Positions 1 through 6,628 of a DNA stretch of 10,630 bases are shown piece by piece. The notes under the pieces were generated by a model. It saw only the letters and a program-made list of their open reading frames with translations, had not been told where the DNA came from and ran no database searches. The translations under genes were made by a program, and so were the position numbers. Source of the DNA: Clostridium sp. Lineage in GTDB: Bacteria > Bacillota > Clostridia > Clostridiales > Clostridiaceae. Each line of letters begins with the position of its first letter. Positions within the stretch are counted from its first letter, which is position 1. Where the stretch lies: assembly GCA_012511315.1 (NCBI GenBank), contig JAAZGI010000263.1, positions 1 to 10,630 of the forward strand, written 5' to 3'.

Positions 1-2191
1 CTTTTAAGCGGGCCAGGGTTTCCTTGACTTGCCGTGGTGTTCGAAAACGAGAAACCATGTCAACACTAACGGCAAAGCCATCAAACCGACGACTAAAGTT
101 TTTATAGTGCTGCTCTGCCAAGATGGTGGTAGGCACTAAGACGGCCACTTGTTTTCCATCCATAATCGCCTTAAAAGCCGCTCGCATGGCAACCTCTGTT
201 TTGCCATAACCCACATCCCCGCAAAGAAGTCGATCCATCACCCGGGGTGATTCCATATCTCGTTTAATCTCTTCGATGCTACTGAGTTGATCATGAGTCT
301 CTTCAAAAGGAAACTCATCTTCAAATTCCTGTTGCCAGGGTGTGTCTTTTGAAAATTCATGGCCTTTGATTTGGCTACGCTGAGCATAAAGTTGAACAAT
401 TTCTTCTGCCACTTCATCAACATTCTGACGGGCTTTTGCTTTAGCTCGGGCCCAGTCTTGAGCGCCAAGGCGTGATACCTTGGGGCTAGCTGCTTCGTTC
501 CCAATGTATTTTTGAATTAAATCCAGTTGGTCAACCGGAATAAATAGACGATCATTGCGATCATAGCTAATCTCAAGGTAATCCTTAATGGCGCCTTGAG
601 CTTCCATTTGTTTCATCCCCTGGTAAATACCAATTCCATGATTCACATGAACCACGTACTCCCCTTTTTTCAAATCATCATAGGAGTGGATTTTTTCAAT
701 TCCCTTGCCTTTAATTTGCCGCCGTTTCTTTTTCTTGGTTGATTCACCAAACACCTGGGCATCAGAAATCAAAGCCAGTTTAATATCTCGAAATTCAAAA
801 CTGGTCTTTTGACTTCCAAAAGTAATAACGGTTCCCTCTTTTGGCACTTCACCTACATCATCGCGATAGACGGCTTCAATATCTCGCTCCCGAAGGGTCT
901 TTTCTAATCGTTCTCCCCGAGGACGGGTGCCTGATAAAATCACCGTGCGCCAACCCGCCTTTTTCCGCTCTAGGATATCCTCTACCAGCATTTCCAACTG
1001 TCCATGGAAATGGTAAATGGAGTTAGCCTCGAAATGAGCCAGATGACGGGGCGGTAATAAGCGATCCGTTTTCATCATGTCGTTGAGAGTCAATACCGCT
1101 TTTGTTTCAAATTGGGATTGAATTTCTTTTGGATTCACCATAATGCCAGATTGACCGGCTAAAATCTCACCACGACTAAGAAAGGTTTGATACTGCTCTT
1201 TAAACTCAAACTCGGCGGACTCCAACTTCCCCATGGTGCGAACGGAATCGTCCAAAATGATAAAGTCATCCCCTATGTAGTCAAATAAGCTGGCTGTCTC
1301 TTGAAAAAAGTATGGCAAATACGAATCAATGGTTTCAAAACTCCAAGTTTGGTCCAAAGCTTCTAGGTTTTTATTCACAATACTTTTCAGTTTCTCAAAC
1401 CCTTCTGGCCCTAGGGCTTTGCGCATCTTTTTATTATTCATCACATCATCAAATTCCCCTTGAATTTGATCACGTCCACGAATCAAGGAGGGTTTATCAA
1501 TGATGATTTCCTTACTCGGGAAAATTTCCGCCCCATCCACGTGGTCCATGGATCGCTGAGAATCTGGGTTAAAGATTCGAATGGTATCAATCTCATCACC
1601 AAACAGCTCAATACGCACCGGGAAACTAGCAACAGGGGAAAAAATATCCATAATTCCCCCACGCAAAGAAAACTGACCACGACCTTCCGTGACTTCAGCT
1701 CGTTCGTAGCCAGATTCGATTAATCGTTTCGCCAGGGTCTCTAGTTCAATTACATCGCCTGGACGAAAATTAAAGGTGTAGTCCTTAAAATATTTTAGTG
1801 GCATCCAAGCCGATAATAAGGATTCAACGGAAGTGACGATAATTTTCTTTTGATCAGCGGCAATTTCTTTTAATACCCTAAGTCGCTCCCAGCGAAGATC
1901 GCCAGAAATGGCATCGGCATCGTAAAATACTAGCTCCCGAGATGGAAGAAAGTAAACATCCATCTCCCACAGCTGCAAATCCTCATAAATGGCCCTTGCC
2001 TCCATATCAGACCAAGAAAACACATAAACACTTTTATCTGTTTCATTGAAAAAGCTGGAGATAAAGGCTGCTCGAGCAGAATCTGAGATGCCATAAACTC
2101 CAATAGGGTATCTTTTTTCAGACACCCCCTGGTTTACTTCACCAAAGCCTTTGGTTTTAGTGATATGTTCTTTTATTTGGTTGAGTCTCAT
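1..2191 (-). CDS. mfd: Transcription-repair coupling factor Mfd, N-terminal 730 residues (cut by window edge)
   Basis: Mfd is a cytoplasmic DNA translocase that displaces RNA polymerase stalled at lesions and recruits UvrA for nucleotide excision repair. The frame is open from ATG 2191 to base 1 without a stop, giving 730 residues of a protein usually near 1,150-1,180. The visible order fits the family. First comes the UvrB-like N-terminal module (roughly residues 1-330, including GRGQFSLRGGIMDIFSP). The RNA polymerase-interacting CarD-like domain follows at about 503-560 (GEYVVHVNHGIGIYQG). The helicase start has Walker A GDVGYGKT at about 658-665 with Lys664, then VPTTILAEQHY. The DEAD-type box, remaining translocase motifs and C-terminal domain lie beyond the window. 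The start codon overlaps the pth stop as ATGA, with SD GAGG 7 bases upstream inside pth, so translation is probably coupled. No frameshift was seen in the parts translated. Confidence 0.97.
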   Translation of the reverse strand, partial: MRLNQIKEHITKTKGFGEVNQGVSEKRYPIGVYGISDSARAAFISSFFNETDKSVYVFSWSDMEARAIYEDLQLWEMDVYFLPSRELVFYDADAISGDLRWERLRVLKEIAADQKKIIVTSVESLLSAWMPLKYFKDYTFNFRPGDVIELETLAKRLIESGYERAEVTEGRGQFSLRGGIMDIFSPVASFPVRIELFGDEIDTIRIFNPDSQRSMDHVDGAEIFPSKEIIIDKPSLIRGRDQIQGEFDDVMNNKKMRKALGPEGFEKLKSIVNKNLEALDQTWSFETIDSYLPYFFQETASLFDYIGDDFIILDDSVRTMGKLESAEFEFKEQYQTFLSRGEILAGQSGIMVNPKEIQSQFETKAVLTLNDMMKTDRLLPPRHLAHFEANSIYHFHGQLEMLVEDILERKKAGWRTVILSGTRPRGERLEKTLRERDIEAVYRDDVGEVPKEGTVITFGSQKTSFEFRDIKLALISDAQVFGESTKKKKRRQIKGKGIEKIHSYDDLKKGEYVVHVNHGIGIYQGMKQMEAQGAIKDYLEISYDRNDRLFIPVDQLDLIQKYIGNEAASPKVSRLGAQDWARAKAKARQNVDEVAEEIVQLYAQRSQIKGHEFSKDTPWQQEFEDEFPFEETHDQLSSIEEIKRDMESPRVMDRLLCGDVGYGKTEVAMRAAFKAIMDGKQVAVLVPTTILAEQHYKNFSRRFDGFAVSVDMVSRFRTPRQVKETLARLK

Positions 2192-3075
2192 TTCTTTTCC
2201 TCACAAACCTGGCTACTAGAATTATCTGTCTGACGATCAGCTTCTAAGCGCGTTTTCCGTTCATCAGCCAACCCTTTATTCCTTAGTAGCTCATCCGCTA
2301 TTTTTTCCTCCAGCCTTGAATTCGACTCAACTACCACTAATTGTGTACCTGTTGATTCAATTTCCGACGATTGGTTTGATGCTGATTGACTTAATCCTTC
2401 TTTGGCTACTTTGACGAATCCTTTGGCTACTTGGACGTCTTCCTCTGCTACCTGGTTGTTTTCTCCTTTGGCCTTGGCCTTCACCCTAGTATCGCCTTTG
2501 GGCTTTTTAGGTGGCTTGCCAGAAGAATTAAACTTACTCATAGCATCTTTCACGTTTCGTCTAAGGATGATTTCCACTGCTTCGCGGGCCATCACTAAGC
2601 CTTCCACATATAGTTTTTCTTCTTCTGGTGTGAATTTACCTAGCACATGGGATACCACATTACCCCTTGGGCCACCCACGCCGATGCGTACACGATTAAA
2701 CTCATTTGTACCCGTCAGTCCGATAATGCTTTTCATTCCATTATGGCCGCCTGCAGAACCTTTTTCTCGGATCCGGATTGCTCCTGGTTTAAGATCAATA
2801 TCATCATAAGCCACTACCCACTGATCTGCTTCCGGTTTGTAGAAGTTTAAAGCAGCTACTACCGCTTCCCCCGAAAGATTCATGTAAGTCATAGGTTTAA
2901 TTAAGATGACTTTCTCGCCATGCCAAAAACCTTCTCCCACTATGCTCTTAAATTTCGTTTTATTAATCTCTATATCTGCTGCCTCAGCAATAAAGTCCAG
3001 CAATTCAAACCCGGCATTGTGCCTTGTTCCAACGTACTGTGAACCTGGATTGCCCAAGCCGAATATTATAAACAA
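2188..3075 (-). CDS. pth: Peptidyl-tRNA hydrolase with a long C-terminal extension
   Basis: Pth cleaves peptidyl-tRNA released from ribosomes and recycles the tRNA; it acts in the cytoplasm. I place the start at TTG 3075 (295 aa). AGGAGG lies 8 bases upstream, and the protein then begins MFIIFGLGNPG as in the family. The in-frame ATG at 3126 would put an intrinsic-terminator hairpin inside the coding region and add 17 non-family residues. Family residues are present, numbered from the TTG: Asn9 (GLGNPG), catalytic His19 (GTRHNAGF), Met65-Asn66 (MTYMNLSG), Asp91-Asp92 (YDDIDL) and Asn112 (GGHNGMKSI). The core ends near residue 185, the usual full length. The last roughly 105 residues are a hydrophilic tail, first Lys-rich (PPKKPKGD), then with a tandem seven-residue repeat (VQVAKGF / VKVAKEG), then charged. 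The tail is unlike typical Pth. The gene overlaps mfd by 4 bases. Confidence 0.95.
   Translation of the reverse strand: MFIIFGLGNPGSQYVGTRHNAGFELLDFIAEAADIEINKTKFKSIVGEGFWHGEKVILIKPMTYMNLSGEAVVAALNFYKPEADQWVVAYDDIDLKPGAIRIREKGSAGGHNGMKSIIGLTGTNEFNRVRIGVGGPRGNVVSHVLGKFTPEEEKLYVEGLVMAREAVEIILRRNVKDAMSKFNSSGKPPKKPKGDTRVKAKAKGENNQVAEEDVQVAKGFVKVAKEGLSQSASNQSSEIESTGTQLVVVESNSRLEEKIADELLRNKGLADERKTRLEADRQTDNSSSQVCEEKK
2401..2466 (-). repeat. Short tandem repeat, about 21 bases per unit, inside the pth tail
   Basis: On the plus strand, TTTGGCTACTTTGACGAATC (from 2401) recurs as TTTGGCTACTTGGACGTC (from 2422). A decayed third copy, TCTGCTACCTGG, starts near 2444. In the Pth tail these encode near-repeats of seven residues built on V-x-V-A-K/E. 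The period is a multiple of three, so the reading frame is kept. It looks like local slippage or duplication in a poorly constrained segment. Confidence 0.7.
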
Positions 3076-3083
3076 ATGTCCTT

Positions 3084-3089
3084 CCTCCT
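3084..3089 (-). promoter_or_regulatory. Shine-Dalgarno site fixing the TTG start of pth
   Basis: AGGAGG reads 3089 to 3084 on the minus strand, followed by 8 bases and then TTG at 3075. The alternative ATG at 3126 has no comparable site, because an A-rich stretch and a hairpin arm surround it. This site therefore decides the start in favour of TTG. Confidence 0.85.
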
Positions 3090-3097
3090 GACATGGG

Positions 3098-3122
3098 AAA
3101 AACCAAGGAATCACTTCCTTGG
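3098..3122 (-). terminator. Intrinsic terminator or attenuator directly upstream of pth
   Basis: Read on the minus strand, CCAAGGAA, loop GTGA and TTCCTTGG form a perfect 8-bp stem, followed at once by TTTTT. This is a textbook intrinsic terminator. It lies about 45 bases after the stop of the HtrA-like gene and only 8 bases before the pth Shine-Dalgarno site. No promoter fits between it and pth, so pth-mfd transcripts have to read through it. It may therefore act both as the end of the upstream operon and as an attenuator of pth-mfd. The other strand lacks a T-run after the stem, so it is unidirectional. Confidence 0.85.
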
Positions 3123-3164
3123 GCATCCCGCTTTTTCAATTGATTTCTTTTTTTCTGTGGTGCC

Positions 3165-4322
3165 TTAGTAGATTTTTATACTAAAAGACTGAGTTTCATT
3201 CAAACGCCACAGGGTAATCACAACATCTTCCCCTGCTTTTTTCCCTTTAATATAATCATCAAGCGTCTGGTCCAAATCCATTGTCATACCGTCCACCGTT
3301 AAAATGATGTCCGTTGGTTGGATGCCCCCTCGTTGAGCTGTCGAATCTTCTGCTACTTCCAAAACATAGAATCCCACTTGGTCTAGACCAGGAATTTTTA
3401 ACATTTCTCCTTCAAGGCCAAAAGTAGCTGACAGAAAAGATTCTCGGCTTTGGATTCGGTCCACGATTTTCTCCAGTTCACTGCTGGGAACCACTGCTGT
3501 ATAAGGTGAAACCCCCAAGCGCTCCGTTAACTCCATAGACGCTATCCCAGCCAAGCTTCCATCCATGGTGACAACAGCTCCTCCATCGTTTCCAAAGTAA
3601 AGTGAAGTGGAGATTAAAAATACCGGCAATTTGGTGCGCTCCTTATCTTCAACGATGGTAAAAAGTTCTTCGGTAGAGTGAATCTGACCCATGGTCAGAT
3701 TGCCAGTATCTGGATTCCCCTTAGGCAGTGCGATCAGTAAGGTTGTTTGCGCTAATGATAGTTTATGTTCCACCGGTTTTAGAGGTTGAACTCCACCTAA
3801 ATCTCTTAGCTTTATCAGCCCCAAGCCCGACGCCTCATCAACACCGATAACGGAAGCCGTGGAGAGAACCTCTTGTTCTCCCTCAAAAGCCCTAACATAA
3901 ATCTCCTCCTGTCCCCGTACCATTTCAGCGGGCACTATGATAGAGCCCCTGTCATCATAGATTACCCCCGTTGTGATTACTTTGGAGTAGTTTGTTAGAA
4001 AAGCATAGCGACTGGCTGAAACTCCAACCAAGTTAGGAACCGTTAAGTCAAAGACTCTTCGAAAACTTTCTCGTTCATAGATTCGTTTTTCCAGTTCATT
4101 GTACTCGGTAGACTCTCGATTCAACAGGTCATTGGCTTGGGTAATCCGCCGATCCGTATAGTTTTTCATCAATAGTAATAGAATCAAGGAAAAAAGAATC
4201 ACAGCTCCAATCCCCAATAAAGTTAGCAGGCCATTGCGATGGGTTTGATATCGAACCGTCTCACGGTTGGATATTCGAATATGCCCTTCCTGACTCTCCT
4301 GTCCATTTCGCTTTTTTTTCAT
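3165..4322 (-). CDS. Membrane-anchored HtrA-like trypsin-fold pseudoprotease with PDZ domain
   Basis: This 385-residue protein has the layout of an HtrA/DegP-type protein: a basic N-terminus, one hydrophobic segment (about residues 32-51), a charged helical linker, a trypsin-like domain (about 90-290) and a C-terminal PDZ domain (about 300-385, with GGIQPTDIILTVDG). The protease part aligns by eye with HtrA landmarks, but the triad is gone. The usual NNHVV is PAEMV (His to Glu133). The usual DLAVLKI is GLGLIKL (Asp to Gly166). The usual GNSGGP is GNDGGA (Ser to Asp246). It is therefore probably non-catalytic, with the sensory domains outside the membrane. I chose ATG 4322 because AGGTGA lies 5 bases upstream; GTG 4331 and ATG 4328 are in-frame alternatives adding 3 or 2 residues. 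It follows the kinase gene so closely that co-transcription is likely. Confidence 0.85.
   Translation of the reverse strand: MKKKRNGQESQEGHIRISNRETVRYQTHRNGLLTLLGIGAVILFSLILLLLMKNYTDRRITQANDLLNRESTEYNELEKRIYERESFRRVFDLTVPNLVGVSASRYAFLTNYSKVITTGVIYDDRGSIIVPAEMVRGQEEIYVRAFEGEQEVLSTASVIGVDEASGLGLIKLRDLGGVQPLKPVEHKLSLAQTTLLIALPKGNPDTGNLTMGQIHSTEELFTIVEDKERTKLPVFLISTSLYFGNDGGAVVTMDGSLAGIASMELTERLGVSPYTAVVPSSELEKIVDRIQSRESFLSATFGLEGEMLKIPGLDQVGFYVLEVAEDSTAQRGGIQPTDIILTVDGMTMDLDQTLDDYIKGKKAGEDVVITLWRLNETQSFSIKIY
3175..3203 (-). promoter_or_regulatory. Candidate sigma-A promoter for pth-mfd within the 3' end of the HtrA-like gene
   Basis: On the minus strand, TTGAAT (3203-3198) and TATAAA (3180-3175) are separated by exactly 17 bases, matching 4 of 6 and 5 of 6 consensus positions. 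The expected start near 3168 falls at the stop codon of the upstream gene. It would give a leader of about 90 bases that contains the terminator hairpin before the pth start. Found by inspection only. Confidence 0.5.
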
Positions 4323-4335
4323 CTTCATCACCTAT

Positions 4336-5748
4336 TTAAGTTTTACTCAAAGTAAACTGGAATACTACTCCGGTTTCCCGATTTTCCACCCAGACATTTT
4401 CGCCTAGCTGGGTTAAAATATTCCGAACAATGGGCAGTCCTAGACCAGTGGACTCTTTTTGGGTCCTAGAACGATCCGCTTTATAAAAGCGCGACCAGAT
4501 ATTTTTGCTATCCGCCTCAGAAATTGGTGTTCCGTCGTTATAAATAGCTACGGTCACCTTTTTCCCTTTGACTCGAGTTGATACTTCCACATGACCTTCT
4601 GGTGGGGAATGCTTCACCGCATTATCCAAGAGGTTTGTTACAACTTGAATCAATCGATCGCGATCCCCTGCCACTAACTGCTGTTCAGCATCCAATGAAA
4701 TATCGACTTTTAGTTTCTTTTCATTAATCTTGGTTTCAAATTTTACAATGGACAGACGAATAATTTCGTTTAAGTCCACTTCTGTAATATCCATCGAAAA
4801 CCGCCCAGATTCCATAGCCGATAAGTCTAATAAATCATTAATCAGCCGTGTCAATCGGTTGATTTCTTGATAAACCACATTAAGATAGTAATTTTCTTTA
4901 TCCTTGGGAATGACTCCATCTAAAATTCCAGCAATAAAGCCTCGAATCGACGTAATCGGCGACCGCAACTCATGAGAAATGTTGCTAATAAAATCCTGTC
5001 GGTTTTGATCGGTATGTTCAATAGATTCAGCCATATGATTAAAGGAATTGGCTAAATTCCCGATTTCATCGTCTGAGGTTACTAAGGCCCGCTGGGAAAA
5101 ATCCCCTTTACTCATTTTGTCAGCTACTCCATTGAGTTCATATAAGGGTTTAATCAAAATTTGCTGAGCAAAATAATAAATCATAAAAATTGAGGCGATT
5201 AAAGCCAATAAAGAACTAACCCAAATAATCAAAAACACACCCGATACTTGGTCTCTGACTGCTGCCTCCGGTGTCATCACAACAACTGATCCACGATAAA
5301 CACCGTCTTTCATCATGGGTGATACATAGACAAAATATTCAGTGGCTCCATCAGGACCAGCTAATCGTGAAATTTCTTGAACATTTCCATCCGCCAACGT
5401 TTCTAAGTTATCTGATGGAAACTCTTTGAAAATCCAATCCGATAGCTCTTCTTGAGACACCAAAAACACCATGTTACGCTCATCTAAAACAAGAATCTCA
5501 GAATCATTGAGCCCCTTACCTAGATACTGCAACGTGGTGGTTAAATTCGTTTTTTTAATTTCGTTCGCTCGATAGCGATCCACATTAAATTCGATAAACT
5601 CTGCAGAGTCTTTTAATTGAGTCCGGCGATCACTAATGTAACCTCGCTGAACCCACACCGACAAAATGGTCGCAATAATCATATAGCTGATGGCCAAGAT
5701 CACTACAAAAGTGGCCACCAGCTTGAAAACAATACTTTTACTTTTCAT
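4336..5748 (-). CDS. Sensor histidine kinase (HAMP, HisKA, HATPase_c)
   Basis: This is a 470-residue membrane kinase expected to phosphorylate the regulator encoded just upstream. Visible parts are: transmembrane segment 1 (about 8-33), an extracellular sensing domain of about 135 residues (to about 168), transmembrane segment 2 (about 170-193) and HAMP (about 195-247, with LIKPLYELN). HisKA has the H-box FISNISHELRSPI with phospho-acceptor His259. HATPase_c has N-box NLLDNAVKH (Asn372, Asn376), YNDGTPI at about 403-409 and STGLGLPIVRNI at about 433-443. All kinase motifs look intact. There is no PAS domain between HAMP and HisKA, which argues against WalK and fits a CssS/PhoR/BaeS-like kinase. 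The start is ATG 5748, 14 bases after the regulator's stop and with only a weak Shine-Dalgarno site, so translation is probably coupled. The stimulus cannot be read from the sequence. Confidence 0.93.
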   Translation of the reverse strand: MKSKSIVFKLVATFVVILAISYMIIATILSVWVQRGYISDRRTQLKDSAEFIEFNVDRYRANEIKKTNLTTTLQYLGKGLNDSEILVLDERNMVFLVSQEELSDWIFKEFPSDNLETLADGNVQEISRLAGPDGATEYFVYVSPMMKDGVYRGSVVVMTPEAAVRDQVSGVFLIIWVSSLLALIASIFMIYYFAQQILIKPLYELNGVADKMSKGDFSQRALVTSDDEIGNLANSFNHMAESIEHTDQNRQDFISNISHELRSPITSIRGFIAGILDGVIPKDKENYYLNVVYQEINRLTRLINDLLDLSAMESGRFSMDITEVDLNEIIRLSIVKFETKINEKKLKVDISLDAEQQLVAGDRDRLIQVVTNLLDNAVKHSPPEGHVEVSTRVKGKKVTVAIYNDGTPISEADSKNIWSRFYKADRSRTQKESTGLGLPIVRNILTQLGENVWVENRETGVVFQFTLSKT

Positions 5749-5762
5749 CAGCTCATACGATG

Positions 5763-6449
5763 CTACTTCACTTCAAACTTGTAGCCGACTCCCCAAACTG
5801 TTTCCAGCTGCCAGTTGGGTCCACCTTGAAGCTTCTCACGAAGACGCTTGATATGAACATCCACGGTTCTAGAATCACCAGGGTAGTCATAACCCCACAC
5901 CTCGCAAAGAAGTTGTTCTCTGGTAAAGACACGGTTTTTGTGGGCTGCTAAGTGATAGAGTAGTTCAAATTCTTTCGGTGGCATTTTAACAACTGATCCA
6001 CGGTAAGTTACGCTGTAGGAGTTCACGTCTACCGTTAGTTCGGGGAAGTTTAACGCTTCTTTTCCACCGCCATCAACATTAAAGCGACGCATTACTGCCT
6101 TAACTCGAGCTACAACTTCTTTCGGCTCAAAAGGTTTCACCATATAATCATCGGCTCCCAGCTCTAAACCAAGAACTTTATCAAAGGTCTCTCCCTTGGC
6201 CGTTAGCATGATAACCGGCGTTTCATAATCGCGACGAATCCACTTTAATACATCAATTCCATCGATAAATGGAAGCATGATATCAAGTAAGACTAAATCC
6301 GGCTTATATTCAGTAAACACCTCTTGTGCCGTTTTTCCATCGGCACAAACCTTAGTGTCGTACCCTGAGTTTTCAAGATACATCTTTAAAACTTCACTTA
6401 TATTTTCATCGTCATCAACTATTAGAACTTTTCCAATTTTGCCTTCCAT
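5763..6449 (-). CDS. OmpR/PhoB-family DNA-binding response regulator
   Basis: This is a 228-residue cytoplasmic transcription regulator, the usual length for the family. The receiver domain (about 5-118) has the acidic cluster Asp12-Asp13-Asp14, phospho-acceptor Asp56 (LVLLDIMLP), Thr83 (MLTAKG) and Lys105 (VKPFEP). The C-terminal winged-helix effector domain (about 133-226) has PPKEFELLYHLA, REQLLCEVWGYDYPGDSRTV and VDVHIKRLREKL, typical of OmpR/PhoB. The start at ATG 6449 has AGGAGG 6 bases upstream. It is the first gene of a three-gene unit with the kinase and the HtrA-like protein, and has its own promoter. Its target genes are unknown; self-regulation is common in this family and there are direct repeats upstream. 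It could be a CssR- or PhoP-like regulator, but the sequence does not settle this. Confidence 0.95.
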   Translation of the reverse strand: MEGKIGKVLIVDDDENISEVLKMYLENSGYDTKVCADGKTAQEVFTEYKPDLVLLDIMLPFIDGIDVLKWIRRDYETPVIMLTAKGETFDKVLGLELGADDYMVKPFEPKEVVARVKAVMRRFNVDGGGKEALNFPELTVDVNSYSVTYRGSVVKMPPKEFELLYHLAAHKNRVFTREQLLCEVWGYDYPGDSRTVDVHIKRLREKLQGGPNWQLETVWGVGYKFEVK

Positions 6450-6466
6450 TACTTTCCTCCTGTGGT

Positions 6467-6479
6467 CCCGATATTCGGG
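6467..6479 (-). promoter_or_regulatory. Small GC-rich hairpin at the 5' end of the regulator mRNA leader
   Basis: CCCGA-TAT-TCGGG forms a 5-bp stem with a 3-base loop in an otherwise AT-rich stretch. It lies between the expected transcription start (about 6481) and the Shine-Dalgarno site (6461-6456). It would be the 5'-terminal structure of the transcript, or alternatively a short palindromic operator. The pairing is seen directly; the role is inferred. Confidence 0.4.
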
Positions 6480-6487
6480 GATATATA

Positions 6488-6496
6488 ATTATACCA
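6488..6496 (-). promoter_or_regulatory. Extended -10 promoter for the two-component operon
   Basis: TGG-TATAAT on the minus strand is a consensus TGnTATAAT extended -10 element (TG at 6496-6495, TATAAT at 6493-6488). No good -35 lies 17 bases upstream, which is usual for extended -10 promoters. The surroundings are AT-rich. The predicted start near 6481 gives a leader of about 32 bases to ATG 6449. Confidence 0.6.
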
Positions 6497-6541
6497 ACTT
6501 ATATTAATATTATCTTATTATGGGTTCAATTCCCTTGTCGC

Positions 6542-6567
6542 TTCACAAAATTAACAGTTCATTCACC
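6542..6567 (+). promoter_or_regulatory. Possible OmpR-family operator repeats upstream of the regulator gene
   Basis: The plus strand carries TTCACA (6542), TTAACA (6551) and TTCACC (6562). The last two are spaced 11 bp start to start, about one helical turn, which resembles the TT(A/T/C)ACA repeats bound by Bacillus PhoP. They lie roughly 60-85 bp upstream of the predicted start, a plausible activator position. The first spacing (9 bp) is off-register. This is weak evidence from inspection only. Confidence 0.25.
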
Positions 6568-6628
6568 TAAGTCAATTCAGCACGCTTCTAGTTTTAATGG
6601 ATATTTGATTGAAATTTTCGTCTACCTG

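Noticed and set aside
238..504. Minus-strand frame of 88 codons in another phase within mfd
   Set aside because: The mfd frame through this stretch encodes conserved domain residues, so this is an overlapping-phase artefact.
2402..2809. Plus-strand frame of 135 codons opposite pth
   Set aside because: It is antisense to the conserved Pth core and tail, with no ribosome site or family motif. It is open because of the composition of the opposite strand.
3076..3126. Pth start at ATG 3126
   Set aside because: The added residues encode a terminator hairpin and match no Pth N-terminus. TTG 3075 has a strong ribosome site and the family N-terminus.
4336..6449. Assigning the two-component pair as WalRK
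   Set aside because: The kinase passes from HAMP directly into HisKA without the PAS domain of WalK, and no walH/walI/walJ genes follow.
6500..6628. Terminator after prs
   Set aside because: The best pairing (AATTGAC with GTTAATT, 15-base loop) is AT-rich with a poor T-tract, too weak to call.
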